NCBI RefSeq assembly: GCF_014356525.2
Contig: NC_052518.1
Coordinates: 31,391,464-31,455,463 of the forward strand
Direction of reading: 5' to 3'
DNA length: 64,000 nt
DNA from: Nilaparvata lugens
Taxonomy: Eukaryota; Arthropoda; Insecta; Hemiptera; Delphacidae
A program made the position numbers and the translations under genes. Under the pieces are notes generated by a model. The model saw only the letters and a program-made list of their open reading frames with translations. It was not told the DNA's origin and searched no databases. Below are positions 22,216-32,543 of the stretch, piece by piece (the first letter of the stretch is position 1; each line of letters begins with the position of its first letter).

Positions 22216-23520
22216 GATTGTTTTTTTGATCATATGGGTTGTTGGGTTGGGTCTGGGATTATAGCAGGTTAAAAGAAGATGAGCCAAAATTGAAAAATTG
22301 CCTGGAATCCCCCCTATTGAATTTTTTCAGTTAGTTAGTATGGAACTATTGTTGTTTTGGCCACTGAATGTAATATCAACAAGAAAAAAAAAATGTGGAA
22401 TCACAAAACCCATAATATTTGATATGTGGGGACCAAAAATTTCCTGTGCCTGAATTGGAAAAAAAAATTGAAGTGGTCCTAGGTGACCCCTTGAATATTT
22501 GTTATTCTTCTCCATCGTTCTATCACTTTTTATTATTTCCTGACATATTTTAACATCATTTAACAGTCCAGTGTGACTGCAAATTTTCTCAGGATTGCCA
22601 AAAATCACACAGCCTCCTCAAGTGTTCCCTGGATTTATGATTCTTGAATGTAATAAATAGCCTTATTTCAATGTGCTGAGTAAGATTTTTTCCATTGATT
22701 TTCCTAGGAAATTTACCAATGGAAAGTTTAAAAAATTATAGGTGGAGGGTGGGTTGATGGTGGTCCTGGGTGACTGGGTGGATTTTTTTGGTTGGTTTGC
22801 ACTGGACTCATGTTTCTTTTGGTGGCTGGATGCAATCTCAAAAACAATATCTGATTTGAATATTACAAAACCCATCAAATCTTGACTGCTAAATTATGAG
22901 GGCCAAAATTGGAAAAAAATCAAAAAAACTGCCCTTACATCCCTCATATATCATTCCATCAAATCTTTATAAGATGAATAGCCTTATTTCAATGTGCTGA
23001 GTAAGATTGTTCCTCTTGACTTTCCTATAAAATAACCAATTGAAAAGTTGAGGAAATTGAGGGGGTCCTAGATATCCCCTAAGGTAAAATATGTTATTTT
23101 TGCTATTTTTTATCCACTCTTTCATTACTTTTGATCATTTTTTTACATATGTCACCATCATCTTAGAGTTCATTGTAACTGTAGATTTTTCAAAATTGCC
23201 AAAAATCACACAGCCCCCCTCGAGTGCCCCCTGGATTCAATTTTCGGTTTGATGATACACTATCAGCAGCATGGACGGCAGGTTACGTGATTCCAACATT
23301 GAAAACTGATGTAAAAAATACATAGACCATCAATTCATGACTGCAAAAATCCTCGAATATGAGCCAAAATCGACAAAAATCGCCCTTGCATCCCCCCCTT
23401 CATATTAAAATGATTAATTTTCTCAGGAAAACTGCACCCCCATGAGTGGTATGACTGTACAGGGGTGAGTAGCAGCCTCCACGCTTCGCGTTCCCGCTGG
23501 GAGACAGGCTTCGCCCACCC
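22216..23520 (+). repeat. Interspersed repeat block 5 with stem-loop motif
   Basis: A copy of 19859-20200 followed by two module copies, ending at the stem-loop motif (23450-23520, CGCTTCGCG and GGCTTCGCCC). No gene seen. Confidence 0.8.
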
Positions 23521-24545
23521 AAGTAGGTAGGGTATGGTAGTTTATGTTGGGTGGGTTAGGTAGAGTAGGTTAGGTAGGGTGGGATAGGTGATTAGAGAGA
23601 GTTGGTTAGGTAGGATGGCTAACGTTATGTGGATTAGGTATTGTGGATTGAGTGGGCCAGGGTAGGGTAGGGTACGGTAGTTTATGTTGGGTGGGTTAGG
23701 AAGAGTAGGTTGGTTAGGGTGGGATAGGTGATTGGGGAGAGTTGGTTAGGTAGGATGTCTAAGGTTATGTGGATAAGGTAGAGTGGATTGAGTAGGATAT
23801 CTTCGGTAGGGTAGGTTAGGGTGTCAAGATCGGGTTAAATAGTTCAGGAAGGTTAGTTATGGTAGGGTGGTGGCTTAGGTTGAGTAGTATTTTTTGATAA
23901 GGTGGGTTAGGTAGGGTAGATAAAGTAGGTTATATTGGGTAGGGTAGGTTTGGTTGTCGTGATAAGGTTGAATGGTTTAGGTAGATTATTTCAGGTAGGT
24001 TGGCTTAGGTTGAGTGAGTTGTGTAGGGTGAGGTAGGTAGAGTGAATTAAGTAGGGTGTGGGTTGAATAGAGTGGTCAATAGAGTGGGTTGAATAGCATA
24101 ATTAATGTAGGGTGGCTTAGGTGGGATAGGTTGAGTAGATTGACTGATAGAGGGTTGAATTGGTAGGTTGGGTAAAGTAGGATAGATAGGGTAGGGTTGG
24201 TGGGATTGGTTTGGTAGGCCAGGTAGAGTATTGGCTGGGTTCAAGTTTTGAAATGGAAATTTCGAAAAATCCATAGTTCTCCTGGATAGGATAGTTGATT
24301 GAATAGTCAAGGTAGATTATTTCAGGTAGGGTGGCTTGGGTTGAGTGACTTGGGTAGTGTTGGGTAGGTTGAGTAGTTAGAGTAGAGTTAGAGTAGTTAA
24401 AGTAGGGTGCAATAGAGTGGGTTGAATATCATAATTCATGTAGGGTGGCTTAGGTGGGGTAGTTTAAGTGGATTGACTGATAGAGGGTTGAATATGTAGG
24501 TAGGGTAAAGAAGGATAGATAGGGTAGGGTTGGTGGGATTGATTT
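23521..24545 (+). repeat. G/T-rich TTAGG-like arrays 6 and 7
   Basis: Two arrays in tandem; the junction motif occurs after each (24211 and 24543), showing a duplication of the array-junction unit. Confidence 0.85.
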
Positions 24546-26690
24546 GGTAGGCCACGTAGAGTATAGGCTGGGTTCAAGTTTTGAAATTGAAATTTCAAAA
24601 AATCTTGAGGCACTGATCAGAAGATTTTTTTTGCACTTTGCTGAGAAATGTGCGGTTCGAAAGTTGAAGATATTGGGGGGGTCCAGGAGGACCCTCAAGA
24701 TGAAATTGGTTTTTTTTTTGCTTTTTTTTATTCACTTTTGGTCATTTTTTGACATATGTCAATATCATTTCACAGTTCAGTGCAGCTTCGAATTTTTCGA
24801 AATTACCAAAAATCACACTACCCCCCTCAAGTGCCCCCTGGATTCAATTTTTGGGTTGATGATACACCATCAGTTCAATCAATCCAGTTCTCATTCATGA
24901 TAAATAGCCTTATTCCGATGTGCTGAGTAAGATTGTTCCTGTTGACTTTGCTTTGAAATCAAGCATTGAAAAGTTGAAAAAATTGAGGGGGTCCTTGGTC
25001 CCTCCCATGGTAAATTCTGTCATATTTTTTCACCTTCTTCATCACTTTCAATTATTGTCTGACATATTCCAACATCATTATATCGTTCAGTGTGACTGCA
25101 AATTTTTCAAAATTTTCTCAAAAAAAAAAGAAGGGGGCCAGGCCCCCTATCGAGAAAATCTATGTTTGTCTGTGCAAGGCGATGTTTAAGGATCTCCAGA
25201 GTTGATTGAGTTAGAATTCGAAACTAAAAGCGATTCCCCCCCTCAATTTTCCAAGAATTGAGGGGGTCATCATTGACCCTAAAAATGGAAATTTTTTAAA
25301 ATCAATGATTCTCCCAATGCCTGCTAGTACTCTCACAGACTTTCTGATGAAAGTTAGTATTGTCACATGCCCCAGTTTGGCTGGGAATTTTTAAAATTAC
25401 AAAAAAACTTTCGTTCCCTCCCACACCCCCTGGAACACGGTCGAAATTTTATTGTGAGGATCAAGTTATGTTGAGGCACTGAACAAAAAATTTCCTTTGC
25501 ACTTTGCTGAGAAATAGGTGGATCAGAAGTTGAAAATATTGGGGGGGTCTAGGAGGACCCTCAAGGTGAAATCTGTTATTCTTGCTATTCTCATTCACTT
25601 TTTTATCACTTTTGATCATTTTTTGACACATGTCAACATCATCTCACAGTTTAGTATGACTGCAGATTTTTTGAAATTGCCAAAATTCACACAGCCCCCC
25701 TCGAGTGCCACCTGGATTTAATTTCCGGTTTGATGATACACTATCAGCAGCATTTCCAACATTGAAAACTGATGTAAAAAATACATAGACCATCAATTCA
25801 TGACTGCAAAAATCCTCGAATATGAGCCAAAATTGACAAAAATCTGAAAATTGCCCTCGCATCCCCCCTTTATATGAACATGGTTAGTTTTCTCAGGACT
25901 GATGTTTTTTAGACTGCTGAATTCGATTTTGAGCATGAAAAACCTGTAAGTGAGATCCATAACCAGCACTGTATATGGGGGTCCCCCCCACGCCCCCCTA
26001 GAATTTCAAAATTTATTATTTGACAGTTTTTCTGTGGGTTATTTTTGTTCCTCTTTCCAATGATATCATTCAAAAGATTATAGGATTCACAGTTTTTGCT
26101 GGGAATTCCACACTTCTTTTCAGAAAATTTTTATGAGAAAAAATAAATGTTTTGTCTGTGCGAGGCGATCTTCTGGTATCTTCTGAGTCGATTGAGTTGG
26201 AATTCAAAACTGTAGCTATTCCCCCCTCAATTTTTCAAAAATTGAGGGGGCATCATTGACCCACAAAATGAAAATTTTGAAAAATCAATCATTTTCCCAA
26301 TGCCTGCTAAGACACCTTGAGACATCCTGATGGAAGTTGGTATTGTCAGATGCCCCAGTTTGACTGGAGATTTTTCAAATTTTCCATCATGCAAAAATCG
26401 TCAAAAATTAAGCTCCCCCTCGCACCCCACCCAACCCATTTGAAATTTTATTCTAGCAATCCAGTAATGTGAGGACGCTGAAAAAATAGTTTCCTTAAAC
26501 TTTGTTGAGAAATGTGCTGTTCAAAAGTTGAAAATATTGGGGGGTCCTGGAGCCCCTCAAAATAGAAAATTTCCAGATATCATAATCATTCCCATGGTTT
26601 CAACCACTTGTCAATTGAATACAATAGAGCATTAACCACCAAAACAACCACCCTTGTCAGGAGGTTTTCAGATGCTCAGCTATAGTATAT
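24546..26690 (+). repeat. Interspersed repeat block 6
   Basis: Parallels 5241-7190 and 14891-16440 in module order, with hairpins at 24672 (GGGGGTCC), 25135 (GGGGGCCAGGCCCCC) and 25235-25266 (CCCCCTCAATTTT/AAGAATTGAGGGGG). No gene seen. Confidence 0.85.
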
Positions 26691-27455
26691 ATATAACTCG
26701 CACTTTGTGCTTGGCGGGGCTTTGCCCCCTGCACCCCCCTGAGTGGTATGACTGTACAGGGGTGAGTAGCAGCCTACGTGCTTCGTGCTCCAGCTGGGTG
26801 GTGGGTTTTGCCCGCTAGTTTTCCTGGGGCTTCGACTGCTCAAGTAGGTTGGGTATGGCAGTTTATGTTGGATGAGTTAGGTAGAGTAGGTTGGGTAGGG
26901 TGTGATATGTGATTAGGGAGAGTTGGTTAGGTAGGACAGCTTAGGTAAGGTGGAAGAGGTGAAGTAGATTGAGTAGGTTATCTTGAGTAGGGTAGGTTAG
27001 GGTGTCAAGATTGGGTTAAATAGTTAGGTAGGTTATTTCAGGTAGGGTGGCTTGGGTTGAGTAGGTTTGGGTATGGTGGGGTAGGTGGAGAAGTTCAAGT
27101 AGGGTTCAAAAGGTTAGTTCAGGTAGGTTTGCTTAGGTTAGGCAGTTTTTTTTTTCTATAAGGTGGGTTAGGTAGAGTCGATTATGTAGGTTATCTTGGG
27201 TAGGGTGGGTTAGGTTGTAAAGATTGGGTTAAATAGTTTTAGGTAGGTTATTTCAGGTAGGGTGGCTCAGGTTGAGTAGGTTGGGTAGGGTGGGGTAGGT
27301 AAAGTAGTTTATGTTGGGTACATTAGAGAAGGTTGAATAGCAGAATTCAGGTATGGTGGCTTGAGTGGGGTAGGTTAAGTAGATTAACTGATAGAGGGTT
27401 AAATAGGTTGGTGAGGTATAGGAGGATAGATAGTGTGGGGTTGGTGGGATTGGTT
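26691..27455 (+). repeat. Stem-loop motif and G/T-rich array 8
   Basis: Stem-loop motif at 26700-26850 (GGCGGGGCTTTGCCCCCTGC), then an array of TTAGG-like words to the junction at 27451. Confidence 0.85.
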
Positions 27456-27811
27456 TGGTAGGACAGGTAGAGTATAGGCTAAGTTCAAGTTTTGAAATGG
27501 AAATTTCGAGAAATCCATAGTTTCCCTGGAGCCTGCTGGGACTCCTAGAGACTTTCCTGTGCTGGGTAGGATAGTAGTTTAGTAGTTTGAGTTCAGTGAT
27601 TACATTATTGAATAGTGAACTTAAAAACTGCCTTTGCATCTCTCATATGTCTTCCCATACAGTTTTTATATAATAAATAGCCACATTTCAATGTGCTCAG
27701 CATAATAGTTTCTTATCATGTTTCTTATGTCTTTGCTATGAAATTGAACATTGGAAAGTTGGAAAAGTAAGGGGGCCTTGAGTAACACCAGGAATCAAAT
27801 CTTCAGAGGGA
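27456..27811 (+). repeat. Repeat module fragment before the large inverted repeat
   Basis: TTCAAGTTTTGAAATGGAAA and following family text; similar to 50640-50960 in the spacer of the inverted repeat. Confidence 0.7.
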
Positions 27812-28581
27812 TGGCTACAGTTTTGATTTCGAGCTCAATTAACTCAGAAAGTTCTAAAACATGGCCTTGCACAGGGGAAACATTGATTTTGTCAATAGGG
27901 GGCCCCCTCATTGTTTTAAGAGAATTTTCTAGAAAAAAAAGTGTGAAATTCCCAGCCAAAACTGTGAATCTCACAATATTTTATGAATGATATCATTACG
28001 AAGGGGACCAAATATAACTCACAGAAAAATTGTTGAATAACAAAATTTCTAGGGTGGCATGGGGGGGACCCTCATATACAGTGCTGGTCATGGATCACAT
28101 TTACAGGGTTTTTATGCTCAAAATCGAATTCAGCAGCCATAAAAACATCACTTCTGCCAAAATCAACCGGAGAAAAATAATAGTGGGGGGGGGGGTGGTA
28201 GAGTTGATATTTATCTTTTTTTCAATGTTGGCTCATTTTCCAGGATTTTTTTGCAGCCAAGAATTGACTGTCTCTATATTTTTCACATCAGTTTACAATG
28301 TTGAAATCACTTAACCTGTCGTTAATGCTGCTGATAGGGTATCAGAAACCACAAAATCACATTCAGGGAACACTCGAGGGGGACTGTGTGATTTTTGAAA
28401 AATCTGCAGTTACACTAGACGGTATAATGATGTTTCTATATGTCAAAAAGAAAATTCAGAAAAAAAGTGTGAAATTGCCAGAAAAACTGTGAATACTAAA
28501 ATTGCATTGATGATATTATTGGAAAGAGGACAAAAATGACCCACAGAAAAACTGTTAAATTACAAATTTCCCAATTCTAGG
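27812..28581. repeat. Large inverted repeat, left arm, outer part
   Basis: Reverse-complementary to 56212-56978. For example, the stretch around 28298-28492 pairs base by base with 56301-56495 (coordinate sum 84793). It continues across the hAT insertion at 47040. The arm itself is made of repeat-family modules. Confidence 0.85.
28574..28581 (+). repeat. hAT target-site duplication, left copy
   Basis: ATTCTAGG, repeated at 47032-47039. The uninterrupted opposite arm carries it once (reverse complement CCTAGAAT at 56212-56219). Confidence 0.9.
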
Positions 28582-28632
28582 CACTGGCGCCAACTCCATA
28601 AGGCCTGGGTGGGCTCAAGCCCCCTCAAAAAT

Positions 28633-28663
28633 AATTTTGGGGGGGCGGAGCCCCCCCAAAATT
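28633..28663. repeat. Subterminal perfect hairpin of the hAT element (left)
   Basis: A 14-bp stem, AATTTTGGGGGGGC / GCCCCCCCAAAATT, with a GGA loop, about 50 bp inside the left end. A possible transposase-binding or fold signal. Confidence 0.7.
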
Positions 28664-29144
28664 TCAATTGTCTAACTTAAAGAATCTGTTAAAAGTATAC
28701 AGTTGTCCAAGTATCGGAATTATTGAAAACAGAAAACAGTGTTTTAATAACTGTTAAATATTCTTGTCATCCTTAAAATTTAAATTAATCAATTTCAATG
28801 TTTAGAAAGTAAAGACAAAAGACTTCATAAAATAAAAAACCCGCAACTTGTAGCTCTATAGTTGCAACCAGTTAGCAAGCTATAAATAGGTTGCCTATGA
28901 CTTTTGCCAAGGTCACTGCTCCCGGCCGGCCAAGGGAGGGGATGTAGCACCACCATCTTTGTCTAGTGGAACCGCGTCAAACGGGACATCGTCCCTTGTA
29001 AACAAACACTTGCAGTCAGTTCCTATTAGTTCAGTTTACATCGTGTTTCGTTATATTGATGTGATTGAGTGATTGAGATTGAGTATTAGCAGTGAATATT
29101 GATGGAGTATCAAGTGTCAAGTGAATTATTGTAAGTGATACAAT

Positions 29145-29560
29145 ATGGACAAGTTTGTATTTAAAAAAGCGCATGTTGATGAGATCGCAAAACCACTCCA
29201 GCACTGGAATCATCTGTAGTGGTACCTGGAACATCTGCCAGTCCCAGTAATAGTGACAGTTTAGATTTGAACAGCAATAAAAAGGTAATCGGTAAGGGAA
29301 GATCCTTTCAGAAGTCATGGGTATCTAAATATTCTTGGTTAGAATATGAAAATGAAACTGACAAAGCATTTTGTAAAGTTTGCAAAGATGCAGAAGCGAA
29401 AGGCCTTATTAAGTTTACTCTAAAGAGAGAAGATGCTTTTACTTCTGTCGGCTTTTCAAACTGGAAAAGGGCCTTGGAAAAGTTTCGTACTCATGAAACT
29501 ACCAATGTTCACAAGGAGAGTATTCTTAAATTGTCAACTGTTTCAAACTCAAGTGTAGCT
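29145..29560 (+). pseudogene. hAT transposase, N-terminal part (BED/TTF-type zinc finger)
   Basis: ATG 29145 opens MDKFVFKKAHVDEIAK. A one-base frame lesion near 29185 shifts into the frame that reads VVVPGTSASPSNSDSL and continues to the LTR insertion. The zinc-finger region has KSWVSKYSWLEYENE, AFCKVCKD (CxxC) and AFTSVGFSNWKRALEKF...H...VHKES (His ligands), typical of hAT transposases related to ZMYM1/TTF-type proteins. The domain binds the transposon ends in this family. The frame resumes exactly at 44315-44318 once the LTR array and one TSD copy are skipped. Confidence 0.85.
29557..29560 (+). repeat. LTR-element target-site duplication, left copy
   Basis: AGCT, matched by AGCT at 44314-44317. 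A 4-bp duplication is common for Ty3/gypsy-like and some other LTR elements. Confidence 0.85.
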
Positions 29561-31557
29561 TGTAACATATTTGAAATTTGGGTAGATATAAAAATCCCTA
29601 GCTGAAGTACTAATAGGTCTGAGTAAAGTAACTGGCTAATATCGCCAAAGAGATAACATAAAGATTAGATAGCATCAGCTTGTCCTGGCTAAACGGTACA
29701 ATAGCCTAAAAGGAATTGAAATAATTTTTTGCTAATATATAATATTATATAAAATATTGAAGATTGAGGTTAGGCATAAACATTCAGTGATCGGCGACCT
29801 AACAATCGACCGAGCCATGCAACGTAGAATCTGACCAAACCCCTTGGCAGAGATCTATTGCGGCAAAATGGTATGCAATTTGGAAGAACAAAAGGTCACG
29901 TGGCTAACTATTATGATGCATGAAATAAATAGTAATATATAGAAAATTAACTAGCATGTAGTGGGCATACTTAAAAAAACCTAATAAAAATAATTAAATG
30001 TATCCAGGAAATAGGAGGTTACCAAGCGCATGGATACTGAAACAATTTGCATGCACCAATCACATAATGGCAGTTAATAGGCGGCAATAGTATGCCAATT
30101 CAAAAATATTTATATATATTTCTATAAATGATTAGAATTTGTATAAAATTGTTATATAGTCTATGTTATGGATATGGCCCAAAGGCAAAGAAATTATTAA
30201 ACATACAACATAAGTAATAATTTAATATTTTAGTACGGTCTATTTGAACCTTTAATGGTGGAGGACTAGGATATTCAAATTTTATGTAAATTTGAAAGTC
30301 GGAAATAAGAATTGTAAAATTGAGGAAGGAGAACCATCACTCGCCTGCCAAATGCCACCATGAGAGGTCCCTAAATATTATAGAGCGTAATACCTTGCTA
30401 TAACTTGTGAAAAGCTAAAGTTAGTTTGAATTATTAAATTTCTTATAAGACTTTGTGATGCTCTTATAAAGCAGAAGTCATTTTCATTTTTAAATAATTT
30501 TGTAACCCCTTGGAAGAGAAGACTCCGGCTACCATAGTCCAGGACCACCAGGAGTTGGATCGACATCAGCGGCTCATAAGAAGATTTCGACACGTGAGTG
30601 AGAAATATTGAATTAGTGATGGGCGCCCTCAGTGCTTCGAAATTACCTAATAATCAAAGCTAGCTTGTTGAAAGGGTTTTCTTATAAATTAAGAATTTAT
30701 AAAAAATACTTGCGCAAGTAAATATAGTATTAAAGGTATTTTATTAGAGGAGTAATGAGTCAGTACATTTCAGAAAATTCTAATAAATCAAAGAAGTATA
30801 AAATCTAGGCTATTAATGCATATTCATATGATTTTTAATTTTTGCAATATAATTTGCGATAGTTTGTTGTAGCTCTGATTCACTAGATGAATTGCTCTAC
30901 TTATTCCATCAGGTGCCGAATCTTGCACCCTGAGATAAAATATATATTCATTACAAAGAAATCTATTAGATACTAGAGAAATTAATATATATATATATTT
31001 GGATTATTGGTTGCCAATTTATCAAGTTGATTTTAAGGAACCTATTTTTAATAGAATTGTCCAAGTCGACAAGTATTAGCAAGCTTATATTGCAGCTACA
31101 TACAAAAGGATGCATATGATTAAAATATAAAAGCACATGGTAACGTTTCGTGCTATAAATTTAGAGAATAATATTTAGCCTGTGATAGTTTACTGATTTC
31201 GATTATTGTTCTATTTTTATATTATATATTTTTATCGCTCTTTATATTTTTTGCCTTGATCTATTTTTTGCAATATTTGTTAATATATGTATCATGTTTA
31301 TGGTGTGCAATTTATTTTAATTCCTCAACACTATAGGATAAGTACCATATATATATATATATATATATTTATTTTTCAATGAATTACAAGAATTATAGGG
31401 GAAGCTCATACCTGGGCCTATAAAGATTTTTATGAGACTGTATCCTATTAAAAAACCACAACCTAATTTTATAATTATATATCAAATATTTCATGCTCTA
31501 CCGACTGATGCCAAGCAGGAGGCTAATCGTTATTTAAATATAAAGAATAACGTGACA
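29561..31557 (+). repeat. LTR 1 (5')
   Basis: TG...CA ends; about 1997 bp. Nearly identical to LTR 3 with scattered substitutions (for example CCCAAAGGC here, CCCGAAGGC in the others). A TATA-like TATAAAAG at 31126-31133 may be its promoter. The 71-codon antisense ORF inside (30378-30593) is probably chance. Confidence 0.85.
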
Positions 31558-31563
31558 GAAACA

Positions 31564-31577
31564 TGTCGCCCAACGTG
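31564..31577 (+). promoter_or_regulatory. Candidate primer-binding site (tRNA-Lys-like)
   Basis: TGTCGCCCAACGTG lies 6 bp after the LTR end and differs at one position from TGGCGCCCAACGTG, the primer-binding site matching the 3' end of a lysine tRNA in many retroelements. Absent from copy 2 because of its leader deletion. Confidence 0.5.
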
Positions 31578-32175
31578 ATAGGCCATGGATACGACATGAA
31601 ACATGCTGTACCAACGTGGGACTGATGATGAGAGCTGAGCTCATTAAATAATTATTTGAAATTAAGTCAAGACCCATATTGAGGATAATAATTAAAGACA
31701 AGTCTAGTCATATTGAAATCTGTCGTGGATGGATAATGAAACTATAGATATATGAGTATTGAGGAAAACAGGCGAATTAAATTTTGTATTACTTTTTGGG
31801 GAATCAATAGCTTTAAATAAAGAGAAATTATATGTTTTAAAGAAAATTTTATATTATTGTTATTGTAAAAAATATATTTTATAGAGAGAGATCATATTTT
31901 ATAAGCCTAAACTGCTATTACTTTCTAGTCAAGAATATATTATGTATAAGCCGGTTGGAAAATAAGTCACAGTCTGTAAACTAGTCAGGAATCAATATTC
32001 AATATTGGGGCGCTAGAGCATTATAAAAAACTTAAGTATAAATACCTTATTTTTGGATATCCAAACACTTTGCACATAACTGTTTCACTGTAAGTCCCGG
32101 TTTGTGTCTCTTTTTTAAGCATTTTTTACATATTATTCATCACTTTTTTAATTAGCATTTATCACATTTGACACA
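31578..32175 (+). other. Untranslated leader of LTR element copy 1
   Basis: AT-rich; contains a TATA-like TATAAATA at 32037-32044 and a GTAAGT-like donor site near 32092 followed by a pyrimidine tract. No ORF. Confidence 0.5.
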
Positions 32176-32490
32176 ATGAATCACACTCCCGCAAACTCTG
32201 AAGTTTCATATATGTATGGCGGTTGCACAGATCCCACTTTGTTGACTCCCAGCACATCAAACCCCACCATGGTAGATGCCAATACGCCACGAGAAAGGGA
32301 ACCAGGAAGTGTTGGGTCGATAGTCTTCGATCCACAAGGTCTGCAACCTCTATCATCCACTCGAATCGACGCCGCTGACATGCAATTGAATCAACGGATA
32401 GCAGAGATCAACTTCGAAGGGGGCGAGGAGCAGCCTGCACAACCCGCATCTCCAGAGGCAAATCCAACCAATCCCGCATCTCACATCTGA
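32176..32490 (+). CDS. LTR element ORF 1 (copy 1), unknown 104-aa protein
   Basis: Starts MNHTPANSEVSYMYGG. Pro/Ser/Thr/Glu-rich and probably disordered, with no membrane segment or recognised motif. It lies 53 bp before the gag-like ORF in another frame and is conserved without a break in copy 2. It could be a leader protein or a regulatory upstream ORF. Confidence 0.55.
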   Translation: MNHTPANSEVSYMYGGCTDPTLLTPSTSNPTMVDANTPREREPGSVGSIVFDPQGLQPLSSTRIDAADMQLNQRIAEINFEGGEEQPAQPASPEANPTNPASHI

Positions 32491-32543
32491 GCAAACAAAG
32501 TATATTTTCAGTCACAGAGCTAGATCCATTTAAAAGGGTAATA

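Noticed and set aside
4576..27455. Many - strand ORFs rich in Pro/Thr/Gln (TLPNLPIQPSISQSTQP-like)
   Set aside because: They are translations of the C-rich strand of the G/T arrays; reading frames and starts differ between copies and no domain is present.
30378..30593. 71-codon antisense ORF present in all three LTRs
   Set aside because: Conserved only because the LTRs are near-identical; no recognisable domain, and it is antisense to the element.
32162..32356. - strand ORFs opposite ORF 1 and gag
   Set aside because: Shadows of the + strand coding regions.
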